Shown one piece after another: positions 50,394-60,100 of a DNA stretch of 64,000 nt. The stretch's first letter is position 1; every line of letters begins with the position of its first letter. A program made the position numbers and the translations under genes. This DNA comes from Salinivirgaceae bacterium (GTDB lineage Bacteria > Bacteroidota > Bacteroidia > Bacteroidales > SZUA-534): contig JAFXQB010000019.1 of assembly GCA_017527435.1 (NCBI GenBank), positions 159,154 through 223,153 on the forward strand, given 5' to 3'. The notes under the pieces are model-generated. The model did no database searches. It saw only the letters and a list, made by a program, of their open reading frames with translations, and had not been told where the DNA came from.

Positions 50394-52619
50394 TCACACC
50401 CTAATCCCCACAAGCGTCATATCATCGACCTGTTGGCGGCCGTTGCGCCATTGGGTGATTGTTTGGTCAAGCAATTGGCATTGAGTTTCAAGCGGCTTGC
50501 CGCTGTTGGCCTGCAAAAAGCTCAACAGATTCTTTCGTAGGAACTTGTCGCCAATTTCATTTGACAACTCGCCACCCAATTGGTCCTGAATGCCATCGGA
50601 AAAGCAGTAAACCGTATCGCCTTTTTGCAAGGAAATGGTTTGTGATGTGAAATGCTCTTTTTCAATAACATATCGTCCGACGGGCATCTTGTCGCCTTTG
50701 AGAGTGATGGCTTTGCCGTCGCGTATGATGAAGGCGGTTTGATTGGCAATCGCATAGTGCATTTCCATTGTTGCGAGATCAAAACAGCAGATGGTCATGT
50801 CCATACCGTCGTCGATGGGAAAATTCGAGTCTGAAACAAGAGTGGTTTTTATGAAATTGCGCATGCGGTCGAGAATGGTGCCGGGGTTGGCTGCGTCTTC
50901 TTCTGTGACGCAGAATTCTTTCAGAGCCGAAATGCCCAGCATCGACAGGAATGCGCCCGGGATGCCGTGTCCTGTGCAGTCGGCTGTCACCAGCACGCGG
51001 TAGCATCCGCATCGCGACGCATGATAGAAATCGCCGCTAACTATATCGCAGGGGCGGTAGAAAACAAAATTCTGTGGAAATACTTTGTTTATCTCGGCTT
51101 CAGACGATAGAGCTGCCCGTTGGATGCGCCTTGCGTAGTTTATACTCTCAAGCAGCTTGTGGTTGACGTCTTCCACTTCATGCCATTGTTCCGTTATCAA
51201 ATCCCTTTGAGTCTCAATCTCTTCACGCTGTGCAAGAATCTCGGCGTTCTGTTGGTCGAGCATCTCGTTCTTGTAGAGTAAAATTCTATTGGCTTTTCGT
51301 TTGATTATCAGCATTCTGAAAACGAGTACCACCAAGATGAAAACAAGTATCAAACCAATGGCGAGCGATGTGCGGACAGTTTTTAATCGCCGGTTTTCCG
51401 ACTCAATACGCTGTTTCTCAGCCGTATGCACGCGCATTGTCTGCTCGGTTTGGAACGATGCCAGCACATTGAGCGTGCTGTCGTTGGCGTAGGCAGTTTG
51501 GTACTTATGCTGCATTTTGAAACTTGCCAGAGCGTTTTTATAGTCGCCAAGCGCGGTGTAGGTGTCAGTCAGTCGTTTATAGTATTCGGTCAGCAGCGGG
51601 GCGTTTATTTCCGATTGGCTCAAGTGATTCTCGCATTTGAGCAGGACATCGAGAGCCGCTTGAGTTTTGCCGCAGAATAACAGGTATTCAGCGTAGCAGG
51701 AGTGAGTCAGAAAATTCCAATCGTTGGGTCCGGAATCTGATATTCCATTCTTTTTCAAATATATATAGCAGCTATCGGCAAATGCGCGTTGTCCGGTTTC
51801 TCGTGCTAAATCGATATAAGTTCTTGCCAATCTTTGATTTGCATTGCTATGCTCGCATATGTAATAAGAGTCATCGGTGGGGATTGAGTCGAAAATGGCA
51901 ACCGATTTTTTCAAGTAGTAGAGTTTCTGCCTATGGTCGGTCACAGTAGTTGATAAAAATAGATAATCATCGGCGATGTCGAGATAATTGTTTAAAACAG
52001 AATCGATTACAAACGCCTTTTGTAAATATTCGGCCGCCGCCTGCTTATAGTCGAAATCGGTGTTTACCATGCCGATAGAGCGATAGGTGTATGCAATGGA
52101 TGCTGAATCTTTCAGTTCGAGATAAATGTCGAGCGCGCGGTTGAAGTACATGAATATGCTGTCGCGAATGTTCAGCTCGTGGTAGCTTTTGGCTATCGAA
52201 ATGCACTCTTCGGCAATTTTATCGGCGCGACCACCGGTTCGCTCTATAAATGGCAGAGCCTTAATGGCATATTGCAGCGACAACCGTGCTTCGTCCTTCA
52301 CATAATAGGCCCAGCTTATTGCATCGTATGCGTTGTAAATGTGATAGAAATCTGACTCATCGCACAGGTCGAGCGCCAGTTGCGCATATTTCAAAACTGT
52401 GTCGGGATTGTCGGAAATCTCGCTGATTTGATTGTAGCACTTTAGTTTGAGTGAGTCGGGGGCGTCAGCGGTTATCAGCGACAAAAGACTGTCGACTTTA
52501 TGATGCGTTTGGTCGGAAACATATTCATCATCAGTGTGTTGAGCGCTATATGCAAATGCCGGCAGAAGCAAGAGCAGTGCGATTGAAAACACCTGTGATA
52601 TTTGATTTTTTCTATTCAA
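50394..52619 (-). CDS. TPR sensor-like protein with C-terminal PP2C (SpoIIE) phosphatase
   Basis: About 741 residues starting at a TTG (complement of 52617-52619) that opens a signal peptide (NRKNQISQVFSIALLLLLPAFAYSAQ region); no ATG fits between kup and this point. The periplasmic part (30-420) is helical TPR-like, then one membrane helix (about 425-447), a coiled coil (ENRR.../LAQREEIETQRDLI) and a SpoIIE-type PP2C domain with SGDFYH, TADCTGHGIPGAFLSMLG and DDMTLVGI, which hold the metal-binding aspartates. Such proteins sense a signal outside and dephosphorylate a partner, often an anti-anti-sigma protein, inside. It is placed 16 bases after kup. Confidence 0.85.
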   Translation of the reverse strand: MNRKNQISQVFSIALLLLLPAFAYSAQHTDDEYVSDQTHHKVDSLLSLITADAPDSLKLKCYNQISEISDNPDTVLKYAQLALDLCDESDFYHIYNAYDAISWAYYVKDEARLSLQYAIKALPFIERTGGRADKIAEECISIAKSYHELNIRDSIFMYFNRALDIYLELKDSASIAYTYRSIGMVNTDFDYKQAAAEYLQKAFVIDSVLNNYLDIADDYLFLSTTVTDHRQKLYYLKKSVAIFDSIPTDDSYYICEHSNANQRLARTYIDLARETGQRAFADSCYIYLKKNGISDSGPNDWNFLTHSCYAEYLLFCGKTQAALDVLLKCENHLSQSEINAPLLTEYYKRLTDTYTALGDYKNALASFKMQHKYQTAYANDSTLNVLASFQTEQTMRVHTAEKQRIESENRRLKTVRTSLAIGLILVFILVVLVFRMLIIKRKANRILLYKNEMLDQQNAEILAQREEIETQRDLITEQWHEVEDVNHKLLESINYARRIQRAALSSEAEINKVFPQNFVFYRPCDIVSGDFYHASRCGCYRVLVTADCTGHGIPGAFLSMLGISALKEFCVTEEDAANPGTILDRMRNFIKTTLVSDSNFPIDDGMDMTICCFDLATMEMHYAIANQTAFIIRDGKAITLKGDKMPVGRYVIEKEHFTSQTISLQKGDTVYCFSDGIQDQLGGELSNEIGDKFLRKNLLSFLQANSGKPLETQCQLLDQTITQWRNGRQQVDDMTLVGIRV

Positions 52620-52635
52620 ATCTGAACTATTAAGT

Positions 52636-54579
52636 TTATTCCGCCCTGACAATCTCAGGAATATATGTTTTTGACGGGATGGTGAGCGGAATCGACTCTG
52701 TTGAGACGTTGCCAGCATCCAAGCCCCAGGCCGAAACATCGGTCAGGCCCATACGCTTGAGCGGGTAGTAGAGCGTGAGCACCAGCCGTTCGCCAAACGA
52801 CAGGTCGGCCTGCTTGGGCACGCGGCGCTCAATGTGGATGATGCGGAAATCGGCGGGAATGTTGTGCTTCCGCAGTGACGGGTACGAACTGCGAAGGTCG
52901 AGCCCTTCTTCGCCTAAATGATTGACAACCTGCTTGAAATAGTCGTAGATGCGCGGCTGCATCTTGAATCCAAGGAAGAAATCGATGCGGATGACCTTGT
53001 TCGGCACCAGGTGCTCAACCTTGTACTCGAGCGTGTAGGGCGTGTCGAGAATATCGACGTGCAGCAGCCAGTAGACATCGGCGCGCTTCGGTATTCGCCT
53101 GATAATGCTGTCGATAACCTTCGCTTCAATGTCGGTCTTGAAGTTGGCGTGGGTGGTGTAAACCAGATTGGTGGCGTATTTCGGCAGCGTTTCGTCTTCG
53201 CTAATATCTTTGATTACAGGCAGATAGTCACCGATTTTTGCAAATGTGATGAATCGGTTGCGGATGCGGCGGCCAGTGTGCAGAATCACCATTATCAGCG
53301 TGAGCAGGGTGGCCAGCATTGTGGTGAACCACGCGCCTTGGCTGAATTTGTGCGCGTTGGCCACGAAGAACGAGCCTTCGACAATCAGGTAAACTGCCGA
53401 AAACAGAACGATGGCCGACAGCGGCTTGTTTTTCTGCCGAAGATAGACCACCACCAGTGTCGATGTCATCAGCATTGTGATGGTGACCGTGAATCCGTAA
53501 ACGTTCTCGAGCGCGGCCGAGTTGCGGAAGTGGAACACCGAGAACAGACAGCAGCCGTACACAATCCAGTTGATGGTGGGCACGTACATTTGCCCGATGA
53601 CCTGCGACGGATATTTGATGCGGATTTTCGGCCAGAAGTTGAGCGATATGGCTTCGCTAATCAATGTGTATGAACTAGTTATCGATGCCTGACAAGCCAC
53701 AATGGCCGCCATCGTGGCCAGCACAATGCCAATCGGCAGGAACCATTCGGGCATTATGGCATAGAACGGATTCACGTTGCCGTCGATACTGTCGGCGTTG
53801 CCGATAATCCACGCGCCTTGACCCATATAGTTCATTATCAGCATTGTTTTCACGAAAGTCCAACTTGCCTTGATGTTTTTGATTCCGCAGTGGCCAAGGT
53901 CGGTGTAGAGCGCTTCGGCGCCAGTGGTGCAAAGGAAGACGGCGCCCAGCAGCAGAATCCCCGACGGGTGGTTTGCCAGCAGGCGCACGCCGTAGTAGGG
54001 GTTGAAGGCCTTCAGAACCATCGGACAGTCAATCAGGTTGACAAGGCCAAGAATGCCTAACGTGCTGAACCAAACCAACATAATAGGTCCAAATGACTTG
54101 CCCACGGTGTTGGTGCCAAACTGTTGGATGAAGAACAGGAAAGTGATGATTATCACGCTGATAGCCAAAACGGGCAAGTGCGGATTCATTATCGACAGAC
54201 CTTCAACCGCCGACAGCACCGTGATTGACGGCGCAATCACACCGTCGGCCAGCAGCGAGCAGCCGCCAATGATGGCAATGATGAACAGTTTGCGGTGGTT
54301 CTTTCGCAGCAGCGCGAAGAGCGAGAAAATGCCGCCTTCGCCGCGGTTGTCCGCCTTCAGCGTTATGAAGACGTATTTGACTGTGGTTTGCAGAGTTAGC
54401 GTCCAAACAATGCACGACAGCGCCCCGATGATGGTGTCGGCCGTCACATCGCCGATTGATGCCAAAATTGCCCTGAAAACGTAGAGCGGCGATGTTCCGA
54501 TGTCGCCAAAGATGATGCCCAAGGCGACAATGGCACCCACCAAACTTAAATTCTTTATCTGGCTCGATGAACCTTTCAT
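52636..54579 (-). CDS. kup: Low-affinity potassium transporter Kup
   Basis: A 647-residue member of the KUP/HAK/KT family that brings K+ in with protons. About 12 membrane helices occupy residues 10-440, beginning LVGAIVALGIIFGDIGTSPLYVF, the family signature. GEGGIFSLFALL and TGAEALYTDLGHCG are other diagnostic blocks. A ~200-residue cytoplasmic tail follows. Its likely promoter is a minus-strand TATATTTG at 54630-54637. The PP2C phosphatase gene is directly downstream, which suggests that K+ uptake or osmotic state and the phosphatase signal are connected. Confidence 0.95.
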   Translation of the reverse strand: MKGSSSQIKNLSLVGAIVALGIIFGDIGTSPLYVFRAILASIGDVTADTIIGALSCIVWTLTLQTTVKYVFITLKADNRGEGGIFSLFALLRKNHRKLFIIAIIGGCSLLADGVIAPSITVLSAVEGLSIMNPHLPVLAISVIIITFLFFIQQFGTNTVGKSFGPIMLVWFSTLGILGLVNLIDCPMVLKAFNPYYGVRLLANHPSGILLLGAVFLCTTGAEALYTDLGHCGIKNIKASWTFVKTMLIMNYMGQGAWIIGNADSIDGNVNPFYAIMPEWFLPIGIVLATMAAIVACQASITSSYTLISEAISLNFWPKIRIKYPSQVIGQMYVPTINWIVYGCCLFSVFHFRNSAALENVYGFTVTITMLMTSTLVVVYLRQKNKPLSAIVLFSAVYLIVEGSFFVANAHKFSQGAWFTTMLATLLTLIMVILHTGRRIRNRFITFAKIGDYLPVIKDISEDETLPKYATNLVYTTHANFKTDIEAKVIDSIIRRIPKRADVYWLLHVDILDTPYTLEYKVEHLVPNKVIRIDFFLGFKMQPRIYDYFKQVVNHLGEEGLDLRSSYPSLRKHNIPADFRIIHIERRVPKQADLSFGERLVLTLYYPLKRMGLTDVSAWGLDAGNVSTESIPLTIPSKTYIPEIVRAE

Positions 54580-54629
54580 ATATTATTCAGTTTGATTTCC
54601 CCCCTGAAAACAAACGATGTTTCCGGCTG

Positions 54630-54637
54630 CAAATATA
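54630..54637 (-). promoter_or_regulatory. -7 element for kup
   Basis: Minus strand TATATTTG, 50 bases before the kup ATG. Confidence 0.5.
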
Positions 54638-54792
54638 ATTTTCAGAGCCTCATCTTGGCTTTTGCGCGCCGTATTTTTGACGATTGTCAGCCGACAAAGC
54701 CATGCTGTTTAAGCCTATCGTGCTGATAATGTTTGTTTTGCGGGGGCGGAAACGATTCCGCAATAGGGTGGGGGGCTGTCGGAGATGCGCGG

Positions 54793-55713
54793 TCAGCGGT
54801 TCAACAGAGCGCGTACGTTGCCGACAAGTTCAATCGATGCTTCAATCTCTTCTTTCCGTATGGCCACGCTCTCAATATTGAAGCCCATTGGAATGCTTTT
54901 TGCGCGGCAGAAATCGACAATTTCGGCGGCAATGCTGCTGCAAACATCGACAGAACGGTGCAGAATGTTTTCGGAATGCTGCAAGTCGTTGTGCAGCCAA
55001 TGTGGAACATCGATGCCCAACCAGTCGAGAAATTCAAGTGATTTGGTTGAACCGCAAGGCGTCAGAGTGAAGATGACAGGCACCATCGGCCGCTGCTGCT
55101 CAAGGGCTGTGTAGTAGTAGTCCGAAAGAAAATCGAGTGTATGGTTGACGCTGTAGACGCACTGCGACACAAAGAACCGGCAGCCATTGTCGATTTTGCT
55201 GAACAGCCGCAGGTGCTCGTCGCCTTTCAGATGGTGGCGCTCGGGAATGGTGACACCGCCAAGCACCATTTGCACATTTTGCTCATTCTTAATCCGATAG
55301 GCGTTGGAAAGTGTAAGGCTGTCGGTTTGCGATTTCGATGGCGAGCCCACAAAAACCGACAAATCGTTGTCGGCCGTGCGCACCCAGTTGGCAAACTCGG
55401 CAGGCGAATACTTGCCCACACTTTTGTAGATGATTTTCGGTAGCTGTAGGTCTGTCAGGTAATTGCGGCTGTAGACATCAGGTTTGATTGTCTCGCTGAA
55501 CGGGAACGGACGCGGATTAGCGTTGCGCGACGACTCGTCCTGCAAATCGTACAGGATGAGCGCGTCAACGTTCAGGCTGCGTACGCGGGCCATCTGCTTA
55601 TCGGCAATCTCACGCACCCGCTCGTCACCAGTTGACGCTTTCGGGGGCGTGAGACCATAGAATAGAAATCCCGACTCGCGGTTCAAAATCCGTTCTTTCA
55701 GCGTTGCCAGCAT
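54793..55713 (-). CDS. Methylenetetrahydrofolate reductase-like protein
   Basis: A 306-residue TIM-barrel protein resembling the catalytic domain of MTHFR, which reduces methylenetetrahydrofolate with FAD. The barrel outline (FLFYGLTPPKAS at strand 1, NVDALILYDLQDESSRN, VQMVLGGVTIPERHH, CRFFVSQCVYSVNH, PVIFTLTPCGS) is visible, but the LxRExG and other FAD-contact residues of MetF are not obvious, and the DLQDESSR part suits the divergent MTHFR-like group found next to other C1 or corrinoid genes. No cobalamin or methionine gene is near. Follows the DUF3127 gene after 9 bases. MetF activity is uncertain. Confidence 0.72.
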   Translation of the reverse strand: MLATLKERILNRESGFLFYGLTPPKASTGDERVREIADKQMARVRSLNVDALILYDLQDESSRNANPRPFPFSETIKPDVYSRNYLTDLQLPKIIYKSVGKYSPAEFANWVRTADNDLSVFVGSPSKSQTDSLTLSNAYRIKNEQNVQMVLGGVTIPERHHLKGDEHLRLFSKIDNGCRFFVSQCVYSVNHTLDFLSDYYYTALEQQRPMVPVIFTLTPCGSTKSLEFLDWLGIDVPHWLHNDLQHSENILHRSVDVCSSIAAEIVDFCRAKSIPMGFNIESVAIRKEEIEASIELVGNVRALLNR

Positions 55714-55722
55714 ACCGCAATA

Positions 55723-56142
55723 TTAGAATGGAAGGTCGTTGACGGGTTCCATATCAGAGCCTTGCGCAGTTGGCTGAGCGGCCGGTTGCGCAGGTTGTGC
55801 AGGTGCTGCTGCGGGCTGTGCGGTCGGTGCTGATGTTGGTGCAGCTGCCTGTGCGTTTTCAGCTGACTCAATGCGCCATGCCGACAAGGTGTTGAACACG
55901 CGCTGCGTGCCGTCCTGACCTGTCCAGCGGCGCCCCTGAATGTCGAATGTCACCTTTATCATCTGCCCAACGCTGAAAGTGTCGAGCAGGCCGACGTTGT
56001 TGTTCGACACCTGAAACAGAATATGGTCGTTCCACTGCGCGTTGCGCGGATTCTCGACTTCCAACACAAACTCTCTTACCGTGAAGGTCGCTGTGCGCTG
56101 AATGGCGTCGCGAACTTCTTCCAATTTTCCAATTAATTCCAT
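55723..56142 (-). CDS. DUF3127 family OB-fold-like protein with SSB-type tail
   Basis: A 139-residue protein of the DUF3127 family. The first ~85 residues (ELIGKLEEVRDAIQ to VFNTLSAWRIE) look like a single OB fold: FTVREFVLEVENP, HILFQVSNNNVGLLD, VKVTFDIQGRRWTG. An Ala/Pro/Gln-rich flexible linker follows and the protein ends DMEPVNDLPF, echoing the acidic DDxPF tip by which SSB recruits repair proteins. A single-stranded nucleic acid binding role is therefore plausible. It heads a two-gene set with the MTHFR-like gene, an odd pairing. Confidence 0.78.
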   Translation of the reverse strand: MELIGKLEEVRDAIQRTATFTVREFVLEVENPRNAQWNDHILFQVSNNNVGLLDTFSVGQMIKVTFDIQGRRWTGQDGTQRVFNTLSAWRIESAENAQAAAPTSAPTAQPAAAPAQPAQPAAQPTAQGSDMEPVNDLPF

Positions 56143-56296
56143 ATCAATATTTTATCTGATTTGATCACTGCGGCTAGGCCATTAGTTTCTTGTTGGCGCC
56201 CGACCGCACAAAATATTTGCTAAAAGTAGAAATTCTGCTCAAATTGCAGTCGTATTGGCAGATGCCGATTGCCGCACTTTTTAACATTGTATAAAC

Positions 56297-56848
56297 ATGA
56301 CTTTTGAAACCGACCGTTTGATTCTGCGTCCGTGGCTCGATGCCGACGCCGAAGACCTATATATATATGCACGCGACCCGCAGGTTGGCCCCATTGCCGG
56401 TTGGCCGCCGCACACAAGCGTCGAGAACAGCCGCGAAATAATCAGAAATGTGCTCTCAAAGCCTGAAACATACGCCATTGTGCTGAAAACCAGCAAAAAG
56501 CCTATTGGCAGCATCGGGCTGCTGTTTAATGGCGACGGCATTGAACAGATTGGCGCCGACGAAGCTGAGCTTGGCTTTTGGGTTGGCGTGCCGCATTGGG
56601 GCCATGGCTATGCGCCAGAAGCATCGCGCCGGCTGTTACGCCATGCCTTCAGCGACCTGAATCGGACCGCCGTTTGGTGCGGCTACTACGATGGCAATCT
56701 GAAGTCGAAACGCGCACAGGAAAAAATCGGATTCATCTATCACCACACCATCGAAAATGTCAACGTTCCCCTTGTTAACGATGTGCGAACAGCGCACATG
56801 AACCTGCTCACACGCGAAATGTTTGAAGAATTATCTATATGCGGATAA
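56297..56848 (+). CDS. GNAT family N-acetyltransferase (RimJ/RimL type)
   Basis: A 183-residue acetyltransferase. FETDRLILRPWLDADAEDLY is the RimJ/RimL-type start; the acetyl-CoA binding region is GVPHWGHGYAPEASRRLLRHAF (about 95-115), and AQEKIGF the late motif. Such enzymes acetylate N-termini, amino sugars or antibiotics; nothing in the sequence or neighbourhood picks one. It is a single-gene unit. Confidence 0.88.
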   Translation: MTFETDRLILRPWLDADAEDLYIYARDPQVGPIAGWPPHTSVENSREIIRNVLSKPETYAIVLKTSKKPIGSIGLLFNGDGIEQIGADEAELGFWVGVPHWGHGYAPEASRRLLRHAFSDLNRTAVWCGYYDGNLKSKRAQEKIGFIYHHTIENVNVPLVNDVRTAHMNLLTREMFEELSICG

Positions 56849-56948
56849 TTATTGGGCTGTCGCTGCCGCGGATTTTTTCAAATTGATTCTGAGAATTTTA
56901 TAGAATTTTGTTTCCAAATTTTCTTTCGATTTCCGACCGGCTGTGCAA

Positions 56949-57127
56949 TTAAAAAACACACCGTAGGGCTGTCACACTGTGGCAGCCGCCACAAATACGG
57001 CTGCCGTAATACGACAGCCCTACAACCGTGCAATGAACGAACAGCAACCACCGTAGAGACGTGGCGCGTCTCTATAGCCGAGCCCCCATAAAACACGTAG
57101 AGACGCCACATTTGTGACATCTCTACA
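56949..57127. repeat. Cluster of palindromic elements downstream of the first S74 repeat-protein gene
   Basis: Three stem-loop units in the 306-base gap between convergent genes. Unit 1 is nested: outer GTAGGGCTGTC (56963-56973) with GACAGCCCTAC (57013-57023), inner GGCAGCCG (56981-56988) with CGGCTGCC (56998-57005). Unit 2 is TAGAGACG (57054-57061) with CGTCTCTA (57067-57074). Unit 3 is an imperfect GTAGAGACGCCACA with TGTGACATCTCTAC (about 57097-57125). A related GTAGAGACG unit lies downstream of the second repeat-protein gene at 60400. The rest of the gap (56849-56948) shows nothing recognised. Confidence 0.7.
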
Positions 57128-57154
57128 TATCAAATTGAATTCTGCGTTTTCGCC

Positions 57155-60100
57155 TTATTTCTTCATCAACTCCTCAACCAAGCGGCGCAACTCGTCGATC
57201 TGCTGCTGCTGGTTGTCAATTTTGGCCTGCTGACTCTCGATTATGCCTTGCTGCTCTTTCACGGCCTCGATGAGGATGGGCGTCAGGGTTGAGTACTCAA
57301 CCGATTTGAAGCCGTCTTCGGCCGTATGAACCAATTCAGGGAACTCCTGCTCAAGCTCCTGCGCAATAATACCAATATGTTTCTTATCGTCGTAGCCATA
57401 ATCCATTTTGTCAGCCGCAACACCCTTGGCCGCAGCCATCTCCTCGCGGTTTTTCCAATAGTAGGTTACACCGCGCAGTTTCAGCACTTTGTCCAATGCG
57501 CCGCTGAGCGACTGAACATTTTTCTTCAGGCGGGCGTCGCTATTGCTTGCCCATTCGCTTGTACCGCCAGCATCTCCGTTGACATAGAAGGTTTTGCCAT
57601 TCCTATAGGTGCCTTTTATTACCACATATTGTGTATTGAAATCACCATAAATTAGATGGTCTGCGTATTGACCTATACAAAGTTTGTTGCATTCGTCTTT
57701 CATGCCCTCGCCTGCCCAATATCCAATTATCACATTATGAGAGCCTGTTGACAGATCAGGCCCAGAACTAGCACCTATCAGAGTGTTTTGACTGCCAGTA
57801 TAAAGACTCATTCCCGAAAACTCCCCTATCATTACATTTTGAGAATATGATATGGATTCCCTATTTTCCCCATCTACACCTTGGCCATTACCTGCATTAT
57901 AGCCAATAGCTATATTTCTGCCACTTTCAGTTTCAAAAATTGCGTTTGGCATGTCAGGATCATGTGGTCTGGCTGAACTACCACGATAAAAGAGCCCCGC
58001 GCAGTTGCCTATAAAAACATTATTGTCATCATGAGCCTGCGGGCCTGAATTATCTCCAATGTAAACATTGCTATTACCATCGTTATTATTATTGCCGGCA
58101 TAATTACCAAGACAAACATTCCATCGGCCTGAAACGTTATCGCTACCTGCATTAACTCCTAAAAAGACGTTGGACTTACCTGTAATATTTGAATACCCCG
58201 CCTTATTTCCTAAAAACACGTTATCAGAACCTGTGGCGTTTTGGAAACCTGTTTGATAACCTATGAAAACATTGTTCTCGCTGTTTGTGGAATCAGCCCC
58301 GCGTCCTGCCTGATAACCAATGGCAACGGTACTGTTCATTTCCTTGGCATTCTGGGCTGCTTGATAGCCTAATACAGTATTGTATTTGCTATCATACAGA
58401 TTCGCGCCAGCATGTGCTCCCATAAGAATGTTGTAATGTCCATAAGCGTTAAATCCGGTCCCATATCCCAAAAAAATGTTGTTGGAACTTGCAGTATCTT
58501 TCATGCCTGCCATGTAACCCAAATAGATATTCTGGCCACCGATCTTATTAGCGGCACCGGCCTTGTAACCCAAATAGACATTGCATTGTCCGTCGATATT
58601 CGATTCACCAGCCGATGGCCCGATAAACACATTGCTGCCGCCTTCGGTGTTTGAATAACCGGCTTTGTTGCCCATAAACACGTTGCTTGTTCCAATGGTG
58701 TTGGCAATGCCGGCGTTGTTGCCCACAAAGGTGTTGTCGGTGCCGCAAAGCGATTCTTCTCCATCAAACATCAGTGTTGTTGGCTTTGTCAGCTTGCCGG
58801 CATTGTAGCCAGCAAAAAAGTTCTCGGCCGTAACGTTCATGTAGCCGGCATTGCCGCTTGCGCCTTTCTCAGTAACGGCGAAACCACCTTTACCGCCATC
58901 GGCGTCTTTGCCTTCAACGCCAAAGCCGCCCTTTGCGCCACCGCCGTTAACATACACGCGGGTGCTGTCGGCAGTAACTTCAAGAACATCGGATGTACCG
59001 CCCTTGGTAGCGTCACGACCAGTGATGAGGAAGCCACTGCGTTTGATTTTCGAAGCATCGTTGTCGAATTTAATCTGTGTTCCATCGGTGGCCACTTTCA
59101 TATAGTCGGGCGCACTGCCATCTTTGGTGGCGTCGCGGCCGGTAATGAGGAAGCCGCTGCGTTTGATTTTCGCTTCGTCACCATCGAGCGTGTTATCGAT
59201 AAACACTTTTGTGCCCTCGTCGTTAACAGTGAAATAGTTATTTTGTTGGCCTTCTTTGGTAGCGTCGCGGCCAGTGATGAGGAAGCCGCTACGCTTGATC
59301 TTGTCGCCGCCATCCTTATCATCAACATATACTTTTGTGCCCTCGTCGTTCACAACCAGATAGTTGTTCGGTTGGCCCTCTTTGGTGGCATCACGGCCGG
59401 TAATGAGGAAGCCGCTGCGCTTGATTTTGTCGCCATCTTCGTTGTCATCGACAAACACCTGCGTGCCCTTGCCGTCAACTGCCAGGTAGTCGATGTTTTC
59501 GCCATTCTTGGTGGCATCGCGACCGGTGATGAGGAAGCCGCTGCGGCGGATTTTGTTGCCATCATCCTCGGGGTCAATATAAACATGAACACCGTTGGGA
59601 TAAACGGCGAACACCACATTGCCGTCCTTGTCCTTAACCTCGAAAAGTGCGTCCTCGGTCACGGTCTCGGCCTTCACATCAAGTTTTTTAACAGATATTT
59701 CATCAGTGGCAACCCAGGTTGTGCCGTTGTGCACCAGTGTCTGGCCCTCGCGGCCTTCAACCTGCATGCTTTCGGTGCTACTGAGTGCATAAAAGGCGTA
59801 GGGAACCGACTGCAGTTTGGTTGAGCCCATGTCGGTGTAGTTGGTGCCGCCATTGGGGTCAATCTCAACACGCATCCACACGTCGCCGCCAGCCCAGTTC
59901 ACATCAGACAGTTTCTTGCCGCCATTTGCCTTGCCTGTGCCTACAGTCACGTTCAAAACACCATAGCTGTTGGTTGTCGGTGTGTGTGTTTCCTGGTAAA
60001 CGGTTTGTCCTCCATTACCGGCTGTCAGCGTTAGGCGCAAACCCACCTGCGAGTTGTTAACGAGTTCGCCGGCAGCGTTACGAACCACTGCCTGGTACGA

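Noticed and set aside
59243..59824. 193-residue plus-strand frame opposite the GRDATK repeats
   Set aside because: Apparent repeats are just the antisense reading of the minus-strand tandem repeats.
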